Positions 16,070-25,025 of a DNA stretch of 40,411 bases are shown piece after piece; within the stretch, counting starts at the first letter, position 1, and each line of letters starts with the position of its first letter. The notes beneath the pieces are model-generated. The model saw nothing but the letters and a program-made list of their open reading frames with translations. It was not told the DNA's origin and ran no database searches. The stretch lies in contig JASMLY010000039.1 in NCBI GenBank assembly GCA_030748455.1, positions 1 to 40,411 on the forward strand, given 5' to 3'. This stretch comes from Phycisphaerales bacterium (lineage in GTDB: Bacteria; Planctomycetota; Phycisphaerae; Phycisphaerales; SM1A02). The position numbers and the translations under genes are program-made.

Positions 16070-18939
16070 GCATCACCTCCACGATTACGCTTTCGTTGCA
16101 GTAATTTCCCAAGTGCATCGTCTCGCCTTTCAACTTCCTTTTGCTCTTGTATTGGTAATTGTGAATCTTCCTCAGCCTTCTGCACTTCTTCAGTTGATTC
16201 TTTGAGTTGATGCGTTTTGCGATCTTGTTTTTCGTGCACTCTGCGAAGTGCATCAACGGATTGCGTCGTAGCTGTAGCAACAGGCGCAAGCATTTCTTGC
16301 ATGCTTTTTCGGTCGATCCAAAGACGCCGTATTGCAATATCAAGGATTAAAAGAGATGCTGCTAGAATTGCAAGAAGATCCCACACCGGTTTTGGGCTCA
16401 CGGGTACTTCAAGCCCTTCGCGGTCAAACAAGTCAACGAATTCGACATCTTCAAAAGATAAGACACGGCCACCAGTTCGTTTTGCTAATTCATGTAATAG
16501 AGCCGCGTTGTCAGTAGTTGCCCTGAACTCTTCTGGATAGGGAACGGTGACTGCAGCAGGGATCGCGGCAACTGAGTCTCCCTCCGCTGATTGCAGCGCA
16601 ATGTTCACGAGCCAAGCCCCAGGTTGATCCACGTCAAACTCTGCATGATAGTGGCCTGCACCGGTTTGCTTCATACCGATCTCATGAGAATCTCCGCTTG
16701 GATCGATGGCAACAGCATGTGATTGCATCAAGTTAAGAAATGAGGAATTCGCATCGAGCGCTTCGACATCAACGATCCCCTTGCCATCTTCAATACGAGA
16801 TCGAACCATAACATTTGGTGGCATTGAACCACGCATCGACCAGCGAACTGTTCGTTGCCAAAAGGGAGCAAACGAAGACCAAGAAGGCCAATTTGTTGTC
16901 CACTGCAGTCCCAAATCACTCGTAAACGAAATCGATTTACCAATGCCATGATGCCACCAGGCATATAAAGGATCGTCTCCATCTGTTGTCTGAATCACCC
17001 ATGGAGTTTGTGAAAGCCCACCCCTATTTGCAGTGACAACTAAGCCGGTAATCGGAGGAACCGAGGTAACTCCCTGCAGAGGTCCTGTACCACTTGGTAT
17101 GTGGACAGGATTCCATGGACCGCCCTCTTCGATAAGCGATCGTGCATTGAGTTGGGATTCCTTAATAAAGATCTGAGGAAGTTGCGTTGGATCATCCACC
17201 ATGTAAAAACGACCACCTGTTGCCGTGGCTAGTCCCTGCATCATCTGTTGATCCATCGCAGACCCATGCCCACCGACCATTACTGTGGAAATCGACACAC
17301 TTGCATCTCTAAACGATTGAACCAATTCTTGTGTTGGTGGTTGAGGATCGCCATCTGAAATAATGATGACATGCCGCTGCGCTGCATCCACATCTTGCAA
17401 CCCACCTAGAGTTAGTTCTAATGCGGAATCAAAATCTTGCATATCACCGAGTGTAAGACTACGGACTGCATCCATGGCAGCAACTTTGTCTCCAGCTAAC
17501 TGCATAGGAAGTGTCCAAGCACAATTCGCATGTGTCCCCTGATTCCAACTGTATTCCACAATACCGATGTAATCTTGTTCACTCAACGCCTCAACAGCTG
17601 CACTTGCCACTTCTTGTCCCCAATAATTCCCTTGAGGCATTTCGCACGAATGAAGAATGAGTGCCAACGCACCGCGTGGTAAATTTCTTGTTTGGGGAGG
17701 TTCGCACCGAAGGGGCATGGCCTGTTCGAGTCTTGAGCCGATCCAACCACCTGCCCCAAAGGAAGATGGTCCACCTGTCATAATCAATCCACCGCCAATA
17801 TCATGGACAAAGGAAAGCAAATGTTGTTCTTGCGAATCATCAATGGCCCAGCGGGGAGTATCCACAAGGATTACAGCATCGTAGGCAGCAAATCCGATGC
17901 TGTCTCGTGGAATTCCCTCTGGGCTTGTGTGCACAACCGTAATACCAGACTCTTCTAACACGTCGAAGAGATGTGAAGAAGCACGTTCATTTTGGGTTAC
18001 GAGTAACACCGTACCTCCACGAGCCACGAACGTTACACCTACACCCGTATTATTCGCATTCACCGTATCCGTACCAGAATCTGGCTGCCATATTGCAGTA
18101 AACCGTTGTGGCCCTCCTGTATACACGGGGACGTCAAACACAACAGCGTTCACACCACTTCGCAATCTCATTGGCAACCCTGTTCCCTCGTCATCTTCTG
18201 AAATATCGATAGGTGATTCATTTTGTTGAAGATGCAACACGCCAGTGGATTCACGAATTGATCGAATCACAACTCGAACAGGAATCGTCTGGCCGATCCT
18301 CGATTGTGAAGAGACGAGTACTTGCTCAATGATGACTTCATTTTGATGTTCGTACCTCGTTGGTAGCACATCAATAGGAACGCCATGAGAGATCGAGAGG
18401 TTCGCTGCAGCAAGCACTTGCCCTTCTGTTTCATTCCCATCAGAAACGACTAGCAAACGCGAAGCGGTGTCACGTGGAAGGATCGCTAATGCAAGTTGGA
18501 CTCCACTTGCAAGATTTGTAACACCTCCCTTGGGTTCACTCGACGCTGGCATTAACACTGTAGTTTCACGAGGCATTGAACCAATGATCGCATTCTCTCC
18601 AACACTGATCACTGATAAACGGTCTCCCTCGTTTCGTCGATCTGGTGCTGTCCATTCAGAAAGAACTTCAATGGTTTGATCTTGAATTGAACGTGGGATT
18701 GACTTTGATCGGTCGAGCATCACAACAAGAGTTACCCCTTCTCCAACTCTGTTCCATACCGGTCTTGCAATTGCAACAGCGAGACATACGAGTACAACAC
18801 ACCGTGTCAATGTAGCTGCAACACTTCGGCCCCTTGCACGCTGGTTTTGCATACTTCGCCAAGACATCACAATAATAGGGATACTCAGTAGCACCAAGAG
18901 GAGCCAACCGGGGCGATCAAACTGAACAAAGGAACTCAT
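16066..18939 (-). CDS. Large double-vWA / glutamine-amidotransferase-like membrane protein
   Basis: This 957-residue protein has two N-terminal membrane helices (about 11-27 and 44-60). A first vWA domain has an intact MIDAS (DRSKS, residues 76-80; SDGNE later). Beta-sandwich segments and a GATase1-like Rossmann part (YDAVILVDTPRWAIDD, GGGLIMTGGPSSFGAGGW) follow. The second vWA domain is degenerate at its MIDAS: LILHSCEMPQG replaces DxSxS, although SDGD remains. Near the end are a membrane helix (VWDLLAILAASLLILDIAI) and a highly charged coiled-coil tail. It begins five bases after the permease-NHL stop and overlaps MoxR by ATGA. Most of it should lie in the periplasm with the tail in the cytoplasm near MoxR. 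The substrate is unknown. Confidence 0.88.
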   Translation of the reverse strand: MSSFVQFDRPGWLLLVLLSIPIIVMSWRSMQNQRARGRSVAATLTRCVVLVCLAVAIARPVWNRVGEGVTLVVMLDRSKSIPRSIQDQTIEVLSEWTAPDRRNEGDRLSVISVGENAIIGSMPRETTVLMPASSEPKGGVTNLASGVQLALAILPRDTASRLLVVSDGNETEGQVLAAANLSISHGVPIDVLPTRYEHQNEVIIEQVLVSSQSRIGQTIPVRVVIRSIRESTGVLHLQQNESPIDISEDDEGTGLPMRLRSGVNAVVFDVPVYTGGPQRFTAIWQPDSGTDTVNANNTGVGVTFVARGGTVLLVTQNERASSHLFDVLEESGITVVHTSPEGIPRDSIGFAAYDAVILVDTPRWAIDDSQEQHLLSFVHDIGGGLIMTGGPSSFGAGGWIGSRLEQAMPLRCEPPQTRNLPRGALALILHSCEMPQGNYWGQEVASAAVEALSEQDYIGIVEYSWNQGTHANCAWTLPMQLAGDKVAAMDAVRSLTLGDMQDFDSALELTLGGLQDVDAAQRHVIIISDGDPQPPTQELVQSFRDASVSISTVMVGGHGSAMDQQMMQGLATATGGRFYMVDDPTQLPQIFIKESQLNARSLIEEGGPWNPVHIPSGTGPLQGVTSVPPITGLVVTANRGGLSQTPWVIQTTDGDDPLYAWWHHGIGKSISFTSDLGLQWTTNWPSWSSFAPFWQRTVRWSMRGSMPPNVMVRSRIEDGKGIVDVEALDANSSFLNLMQSHAVAIDPSGDSHEIGMKQTGAGHYHAEFDVDQPGAWLVNIALQSAEGDSVAAIPAAVTVPYPEEFRATTDNAALLHELAKRTGGRVLSFEDVEFVDLFDREGLEVPVSPKPVWDLLAILAASLLILDIAIRRLWIDRKSMQEMLAPVATATTQSVDALRRVHEKQDRKTHQLKESTEEVQKAEEDSQLPIQEQKEVERRDDALGKLLQRKRNRGGDA

Positions 18940-18944
18940 GCCTG

Positions 18945-21353
18945 TTACATCATAAACCCGTCGAGGAATTGGAGACGATTGTTTCCGGTATCAATTACAA
19001 GAATGTTATCTTCCACAACAACCGCACCCCAGGGTGTTTTAAATTCACCTTCACGAGCACCCGCACGACCCCAAACACCAAGAGACTCACCTGTTTGAGT
19101 AAATTGTTGCAAACGATTGTTTCCAAACTCAACAACTAGAAGCGTTCCATCACCGAGTTCAATGATGGAATAGGGATAGAGCAGTTCTCCTTTTCCGCTT
19201 CCAACTTGACCAAACTCCCGCACGTATGTCCCATCCGTGTCGTATACCACAATTCTATGATTTGCTGAATCTGCAATGTAGAGCGCACCACTCTCACGAT
19301 GTACTGCTAACGATTGTGGGCGGCGAAATCCCAAGGGGTCTTTCCCATGATGTCCAAAAGACCGTATGAAGGAACCGGATCGATCAAAGACACTAATCCG
19401 ATCATTCCCTCCATACTCAGATACAAAAACAAGGCCATCGCGATCTATGACAACATCAGTTGGATACAAAAATTGCCCATCCCCTGTCCCATACGATCCG
19501 AACAAGAGCAGTTCGTGTCCCTCTTGATCGAGAACACGGACGCGATGTCCATGGGTATCCGCAATCCACGTATTCCCCTCGTCATCGAGAGTAACGCCAG
19601 TTGGAAACCCATTACCTGTTGGAGGCAAGTCCCAACTTGAAAGAAACTGCCCATCTTTATCGAAACGTTGTAGCCTCCCTGTTTTGTCAATTACAACGAT
19701 GACATCTGAACCATAATCAACTGCGCGTGGTGTCACAAAACGAGCATTTGTTACTCCTGATCCACCAAGTATCTTGTGAGGAACAATAATTTTTTGCTCA
19801 GATTCTATCTCGGTTCCCGAACAACAAATCAGAAACATGCAAACGAGTAACACTACAACGTGCCTCATACTGTAGTACACAACACAGCCTGCCACAATCG
19901 CCACTACCACAAACAAGAGTAACACTGATGTCACAATTTGTGGTCGTTGGTAATGCATTGCATTGAGTAATGCAATTGCGATCGGCTGGTCGGTTGCTGG
20001 ATGTGCAAGTTGGTTTGTGAGTGAGATTTCTCCCATTGACATCGCTATTGTAAAGGCAACCACAAGAAAAACCGCAGCGAAGAGTCGAGTGCGTATTGTC
20101 ATGAGGAATGGGTACAATCGTTTTGGAGCATCAAAAAGCAATAGTTGCCGGGTTTGCTGATGGGAAGCAACCCATCTACCTGCCAATGAACCGATAAATC
20201 CGAATTGTAAAGTTTGCGCAAAAACTAAGATCATAGTAGAGTTATAAATGTAATTGAATCCCGAATGGTTCCAAGCAAGAACCTCGCCCTCAACAATCAT
20301 AGATGTCGGCAGTAGGGCTACTCCAATCCATACCCAATCAAGATACGTAGCTGCTCGCTTCACTCCATGAGAAACGGCGCAATGCAACACTGATGAACAC
20401 AAAAGAATCAAAACACAACATATTGAAACGAAGCAAGCTGTAACAAAGCTTCTCAAAATATCTCCGCCGTACGTTGTAAAGAGTAATTGGCTATCGATCG
20501 TGGATGCGTAGATCGCACCAAAAACGATTGGCCCTGCGCTGATCGCTATCCAAACAAGGACTAGAGGCATGATTTTCTTTTGCCGTGTTGGCAACGTGGT
20601 TGCTCTGCTAGATGAGATCAAATGGTTCAACATCATGACTGCAAAAACTGCAAAGCAAATACTACCGATGAGCAAAAGTGGAGTTGTAAGCACAGACTCT
20701 CCTGATGAAACAATTGCACGCAGTTCATTTCCTATACTTGGAATCTGAGCAAGATCAAAACACGTTGTATTTGCAGAAGTGATCGCTGCAACAAGTACAA
20801 CACAAATCAGCATCAATGTAAAATGAGACTGAAGTTGTTGTGTGATTCGTGTTGAGAGATTGACGCCATCAATTTGTTGGAGTACTTGCAAACTGTTTTG
20901 TTTCGGGACACAAAATCCAGCTACAAGTGCTGCAATAGGCCAACTCCAACAAACAAGAGATAGGGCTAGCATCGCTCCCATTGCAAAAGGCATCAGTTGG
21001 TGCTCCACAATCAACTGATGTATATACGTTCCAGCAGGCCACAGTTGCCACCAAGCGTAGAACACGGTGTAAGAGGGAAGCGCGAGGGTCACCATCAAAA
21101 CAATAGCAACACACCTTTTTTTTCTTGCTTGCAGAGAGGCGATCCTTAATCCCAGAGGCCAACCAATTGCAGTGGAAGTCACACCGATAGCAAGAGACCA
21201 TAAAACAGTGCGCAAAAGTATTGTGAGTTGTGCGCCACTACTATGAACTGAGCCTACATTTGTAGGAGTAAAAAACAGAGAAACGATTGGATAACATGCG
21301 ATCAATCCTGTGATAAAAATGGCAGTAAAAAGGATGAGCTTAGTTCCGCGCAC
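18945..21353 (-). CDS. ABC permease fused to a six-bladed NHL propeller
   Basis: This is one 802-residue reading frame with two modules, starting at GTG 21353 inside the end of the binding-protein gene. Residues 1-495 carry about 12 hydrophobic helices in the two-times-six arrangement of Fe(III)/thiamine-type permeases (FbpB/ThiP); the coupling loop is weak (LQQIDGVNLSTRITQQ). Met496 opens a lipoprotein-like signal (MRHVVVLLVCMFLICCSG) acting here as helix 13. Residues about 538-800 are six NHL blades (FPTGVTLDDEGNTWIADTHG, FRRPQSLAVHRESGALYIAD). With N-in topology, helix 13 puts the propeller in the periplasm. No ATPase gene is adjacent. The joint contains ATGA, the junction used throughout this operon, so the frame may be two ancestral genes merged, or a sequencing indel. 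Confidence 0.85.
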   Translation of the reverse strand: MRGTKLILFTAIFITGLIACYPIVSLFFTPTNVGSVHSSGAQLTILLRTVLWSLAIGVTSTAIGWPLGLRIASLQARKKRCVAIVLMVTLALPSYTVFYAWWQLWPAGTYIHQLIVEHQLMPFAMGAMLALSLVCWSWPIAALVAGFCVPKQNSLQVLQQIDGVNLSTRITQQLQSHFTLMLICVVLVAAITSANTTCFDLAQIPSIGNELRAIVSSGESVLTTPLLLIGSICFAVFAVMMLNHLISSSRATTLPTRQKKIMPLVLVWIAISAGPIVFGAIYASTIDSQLLFTTYGGDILRSFVTACFVSICCVLILLCSSVLHCAVSHGVKRAATYLDWVWIGVALLPTSMIVEGEVLAWNHSGFNYIYNSTMILVFAQTLQFGFIGSLAGRWVASHQQTRQLLLFDAPKRLYPFLMTIRTRLFAAVFLVVAFTIAMSMGEISLTNQLAHPATDQPIAIALLNAMHYQRPQIVTSVLLLFVVVAIVAGCVVYYSMRHVVVLLVCMFLICCSGTEIESEQKIIVPHKILGGSGVTNARFVTPRAVDYGSDVIVVIDKTGRLQRFDKDGQFLSSWDLPPTGNGFPTGVTLDDEGNTWIADTHGHRVRVLDQEGHELLLFGSYGTGDGQFLYPTDVVIDRDGLVFVSEYGGNDRISVFDRSGSFIRSFGHHGKDPLGFRRPQSLAVHRESGALYIADSANHRIVVYDTDGTYVREFGQVGSGKGELLYPYSIIELGDGTLLVVEFGNNRLQQFTQTGESLGVWGRAGAREGEFKTPWGAVVVEDNILVIDTGNNRLQFLDGFMM

Positions 21354-22344
21354 GGTTGTCTTTCAACTGTTGCACCGAGTCGCGGATAACGAGATCTCTT
21401 CTGTTTGCAGCTGCAACAAAATCGACGATGAGTGGATCATCCACTTGTAGATCTGGAAACTTACTTGCGACAGTTTGTTGCAGCGGAATATTTTTAGAAT
21501 TTGAAGATGCTAAGATCGTTGCAACTGTATCGCTAAGCATAAATTCGACGAAACTCCTAGCCTGCGCAGGGTGTTTTGATCCCTTCACGACCGCAACAGT
21601 ATTTGGTATGAGAAGCGTCCCACCTCCAACACCCGCTCGATGCCGTGGAGCAAATGACTCGATTGATGCACCTCGAGCGATCGCTGCGTGCACGTCGTCA
21701 GAATCTGTCATTGCGAACGTGGCTGTTCCATCAATAACTGCTTGAACAGTGGCGGCGTTCCCCCCGAATAATGGTTCGCGGTGTAATGAACGTAGGAACT
21801 GATTGTATTTGTCAGAAAATCCAGCCATCACTGCAAAATGCGTACCCGTTGTGCCAAAACGTGGATCTGCAAAGACTGCGTCTGTGTACTCCCACCAATA
21901 CACGGGTAGTTCTTCTTTCTTGACAACAGCGGGGTCATATGCGATCACTCTCACACGTGGAGAAAACGCAAACCACAAATTTTCTGCATCTCGATGTTCT
22001 TCTGGCCAACGATCAACAAGTGGTGAATGTAGTGAAGCAAACACATCTTCTTGTGCAAGTTGAATCGTCCCAATATTTTCAGAGGACCAAAAGACATCTG
22101 CAATTGGATTTGATTTTTCACGTCGTAATCTTGTAACTAATCCTGTGTTCTTTGAAGATTCACTATCCCCAACCCAAGCAACTGCAATTCCAGATTCTTC
22201 AGTAAATGCATCGAACACCTCACGAGCGATTTTTTCGTCAGCAGATGCGTACACAACAAGCGTGTTTGGTTCATCTGACGAACAGCTACATACAAAAAGT
22301 ACGGCAACAAGAATGCTATTCTTCAGAACTTTCATTGTCGGCAT
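21340..22344 (-). CDS. ABC solute-binding lipoprotein, FbpA/FutA-like
   Basis: This 334-residue protein starts with MPTMKVLKNSILVAVLFVCS and a Cys-Ser-Ser lipoprotein-like end, so it is likely anchored in the periplasm. A later start at 22335 is possible. The mature part matches Fe(III)-type periplasmic binding proteins: LVVYASADEKIAREVFDAF near the N-terminus, ADVFWSSENIGTIQLAQ, FAFSPRVRVIAYDP, WWEYTDAVFADPRFG and LLIPNTVAVVKGSKHPAQAR. Where FbpA/FutA proteins have an iron-binding Tyr-Tyr pair, this one reads AMTDSDDVHAAIARG, so the ligand may not be ferric iron. It overlaps the coiled-coil gene upstream by 29 bases and the permease-NHL gene by 14. It probably feeds that permease. Confidence 0.87.
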   Translation of the reverse strand: MPTMKVLKNSILVAVLFVCSCSSDEPNTLVVYASADEKIAREVFDAFTEESGIAVAWVGDSESSKNTGLVTRLRREKSNPIADVFWSSENIGTIQLAQEDVFASLHSPLVDRWPEEHRDAENLWFAFSPRVRVIAYDPAVVKKEELPVYWWEYTDAVFADPRFGTTGTHFAVMAGFSDKYNQFLRSLHREPLFGGNAATVQAVIDGTATFAMTDSDDVHAAIARGASIESFAPRHRAGVGGGTLLIPNTVAVVKGSKHPAQARSFVEFMLSDTVATILASSNSKNIPLQQTVASKFPDLQVDDPLIVDFVAAANRRDLVIRDSVQQLKDNRARN

Positions 22345-23962
22345 TCGATGACTCGGTCAATTGTTCTAACTGGCCAAAATAATGGCGTAGCACATCGTGG
22401 TATTGACGAGGAACCTCTTCTTGAGCAATGGCTTCTTGTGCACTTCGCTTATGTGTAAGGACTGTTTCTCTCACTGATGAACTTGTTTCTCCTGCTGTGA
22501 TGAGTCCACCCTCAAACAATTGTCGCGCGATAATCGAGCCTTCAACAGTGTGAACAGGCGATCGACTAGCTACGTGTGAAGTTTCCGTTTCAATGCTCGT
22601 GTTCTTGCCGCCACTCCCCCTCCCCGACCCACCTGTGCCTTGTCCAACACCATTGCCTGGCTTATTGCACATCAGGCTGCCTGCTTTTTGGCACTGCGAT
22701 TTTGCGGCCTCGGCTTTGGCCATAAACATTTTCATCGCCTGTAGTTGATCTGCTGCCTCAGCCATCGATTGAAAATCACTTGCATTCCCATTTGCACAGT
22801 TTTTACAAGAATTGCCAAGTTTTTTACATTGAGCTGAAGCTTGCTTCTGTGCCTGTAACATCTCTAACAGTTTTTTCTTTTGAGCTTCTGACAGTTTCTT
22901 GTTCCCGTTAATCGCATTTGCTGCTGCAAGGTTGTCATTTGATAAACTCGGATCCATTCCTGCAGCAGAGAGTGCATTGGCCAACGCTTCATTTGACTTT
23001 GTCAGTTCGGAGAGTTGTTCTCCAAGTTTTTTCAAACTCTCCTCAAGTTGTGCACGCTCCTCTGCTGAAAGTTGATCAGATTCGAGTTTCTCCTGTAACG
23101 ATTGAATCTCTTCTTTTGCTTTTGAAAAATTACCGTTTTTCAACGCTGCTGCTAACTTCGTTGTTTGTTCGTTTCGTGGTAACTCGAGCGTCTGTAAGCG
23201 CCGTAACGTTTCTTTATATGCCAAAGCATTTTTATCATTCAACAAGTTGTCAAGCCTACGTTGCAAATCTGTCATTTTGCGAAGCGATTCTCTTCGCAAT
23301 TCAGTTGCTTCAACATCAAGGTTCGCAGCAGCGTCTAGGGCAGCAATTTCTTCTGAAAGCACATCACTCAATGATGCGTCACTTTGCAAATCTTCCACAA
23401 TTGCGTCTACCGATGCCTCGATGTCGACACGATCAGTCACAGCAACGACGTGTGAATGCTCCTGGTTATTTTGAAACAGATTCCATTGGGGCGAAAGTAC
23501 GATTGCACAGAACACAACGGCAAGCACTCCAATCCAAATCCACAAAAAACCGCATGTAACTGGGAAAAATTTTCTCAAAGTTTGCGAGACATTCTCTTTC
23601 TCTACTGTTGCTAAAGCATCCTCAACAAGAACAGTTGCATATGCATTGTTCTCTCCCCCAAAAGTGATTGCAGACGCAATACGGTCGTGTAAATTCATTC
23701 GTTGGTCAATCTCTGCTGCAGAGATCAACACATTTTGAGTAGACCGTTGCCAAAAAAAGATACCCATAAGTATCCAGACAGATAGAGAACCAATCCCTAT
23801 CAATTCCCAAGGAAGAAATGCACTATGAAAGATTCGGTCTACAACCCCAAGTACTATTAGCAAGCATACGAGAAGAAAGAGCAAACTTGTAGAGTGTGAT
23901 AGCGTCTGTTGGATCTGCAATCTCCTTGACGCGGCGTTTGTGATTTTCAGTAAACGATCCAT
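22316..23962 (-). CDS. Coiled-coil membrane protein with Cys cluster
   Basis: I start at ATG 23962 (MDRLLKITNAASRRL), eight bases after AGAGGT, giving 548 residues. It has three membrane helices (about 25-44, 53-71, 132-156). A long Glu/Lys/Leu/Gln-rich coiled coil (about 200-370) follows. A Cys cluster comes next (Cys379, 386, 389, 424, 432; C-x6-C-x2-C and C-x7-C). After it come a Gly-rich stretch (437-452) and an acidic C-terminus. With three helices the coiled coil and Cys cluster should be periplasmic if the N-terminus is inside. Similar three-helix coiled-coil proteins accompany MoxR/vWA genes in planctomycetes as far as I recall. No enzymatic motif is visible. Confidence 0.75.
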   Translation of the reverse strand: MDRLLKITNAASRRLQIQQTLSHSTSLLFLLVCLLIVLGVVDRIFHSAFLPWELIGIGSLSVWILMGIFFWQRSTQNVLISAAEIDQRMNLHDRIASAITFGGENNAYATVLVEDALATVEKENVSQTLRKFFPVTCGFLWIWIGVLAVVFCAIVLSPQWNLFQNNQEHSHVVAVTDRVDIEASVDAIVEDLQSDASLSDVLSEEIAALDAAANLDVEATELRRESLRKMTDLQRRLDNLLNDKNALAYKETLRRLQTLELPRNEQTTKLAAALKNGNFSKAKEEIQSLQEKLESDQLSAEERAQLEESLKKLGEQLSELTKSNEALANALSAAGMDPSLSNDNLAAANAINGNKKLSEAQKKKLLEMLQAQKQASAQCKKLGNSCKNCANGNASDFQSMAEAADQLQAMKMFMAKAEAAKSQCQKAGSLMCNKPGNGVGQGTGGSGRGSGGKNTSIETETSHVASRSPVHTVEGSIIARQLFEGGLITAGETSSSVRETVLTHKRSAQEAIAQEEVPRQYHDVLRHYFGQLEQLTESSNADNESSEE

Positions 23963-24005
23963 GAGCACTACCTCTAGGGTTAGTGTAGGGTAATTCTGCA
24001 AATTT

Positions 24006-25025
24006 TCACGTAATTTGTTCTAACAACCTCGTTTTTACTGCTTCTAGGGGTTCCTTTACCCTCGCCCCAGCTGCATGCACATGTCCACCCCCACCGAATT
24101 CGCTTGCGAGTTTATTGACATCGATCAACGAAGTGGGATCGTTCACAAGTGCGGGTTTTGATCGGAAGCTCATCTTTGTAATTCCGGGATTGGAATCTGT
24201 CAAAAGAATCGATGCTTGTACACCTTCTATGACCATCGGAGTATTCACCAGCCCAACCAAGTCTGTGCTGTCCCCTTTCGCCTCACCAAAATCAGTGCTT
24301 CGTAGCACCATAATGGCTACATTTCCGACAATCTCAAGACTCGCAAGCATCCGTTGCAACAGTGCCATGCGTGCGGGTCTTGCTGTCTCTTCCAATGAAC
24401 GGTATATGTCATACCTGTTGAGATCGTGTTGCAGTAACTTCGAAGCATCCGCGAAGCACCGTGCATCTGCATTTGAAAATCTGAACCATCCAGTATCTGT
24501 CGCTAAACCTACAAACAACGCTTCAGCAATACACCCTGTACCTGAACCAATATCAATATCCATTGTTTCAAGTAACTCCAACACGACTTGGGTCGCAGCG
24601 GCTGCAGAGACATCTACGATTCGATCACCCGCAACATCATCACCGTTGGCATGATGATCGAGCCCAATCACGAGTTCTGCATGTTCACGAAGCCATGGTT
24701 CGATCGCCTCAAGTTGAGACCACGCGCCGGTATCTAACACAATGATAAGGTCGGGTGCTTCTTCAGGCACACCAGACTCCTCAACGAAACGAATTGGAGT
24801 ATCACCTGCAATGATCGCTAAACCGTGTTCAAGCGGACCTATGATGAGGTTCTCTACTTCCTTTCCTAATGAACGCAATGCCCTATACATCCCAACCACG
24901 GAACCAATCGCGTCACCATCAGGTTTCCTATGTGTTGTAACAACAATCCGGTTGGCACAACGAATACGATCTGCAATGTTTTCAAATGTAGAGGTCGTGA
25001 CGTATGAGAGTGACTGTGTTGTCAT
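24006..25025 (-). CDS. nrnA: DHH/DHHA1 phosphoesterase, NrnA-like
   Basis: This 339-residue cytoplasmic enzyme is of the DHH superfamily. It has THRKPDGDAIGS (His32, Asp36, Asp38), DTG, the DHH signature in GLDHHANGDD, and a C-terminal DHHA1 domain with GGGGHVHAAG. NrnA-type proteins degrade short RNA oligomers and/or dephosphorylate pAp, using Mn2+; which activity holds here cannot be told. A 4-base ATGA overlap couples it to ribF. Family members often neighbour rbfA/truB/ribF in bacterial chromosomes, which fits ribF here. Length and domain order are normal. Confidence 0.92.
   Translation of the reverse strand: MTTQSLSYVTTSTFENIADRIRCANRIVVTTHRKPDGDAIGSVVGMYRALRSLGKEVENLIIGPLEHGLAIIAGDTPIRFVEESGVPEEAPDLIIVLDTGAWSQLEAIEPWLREHAELVIGLDHHANGDDVAGDRIVDVSAAAATQVVLELLETMDIDIGSGTGCIAEALFVGLATDTGWFRFSNADARCFADASKLLQHDLNRYDIYRSLEETARPARMALLQRMLASLEIVGNVAIMVLRSTDFGEAKGDSTDLVGLVNTPMVIEGVQASILLTDSNPGITKMSFRSKPALVNDPTSLIDVNKLASEFGGGGHVHAAGARVKEPLEAVKTRLLEQIT

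Noticed and set aside
19866..19868. Internal ATG (Met496) as an active start for a separate NHL lipoprotein.
   Set aside because: No ribosome site lies upstream and the frame is continuous with the permease; kept only as a hypothesis about how the fusion arose.
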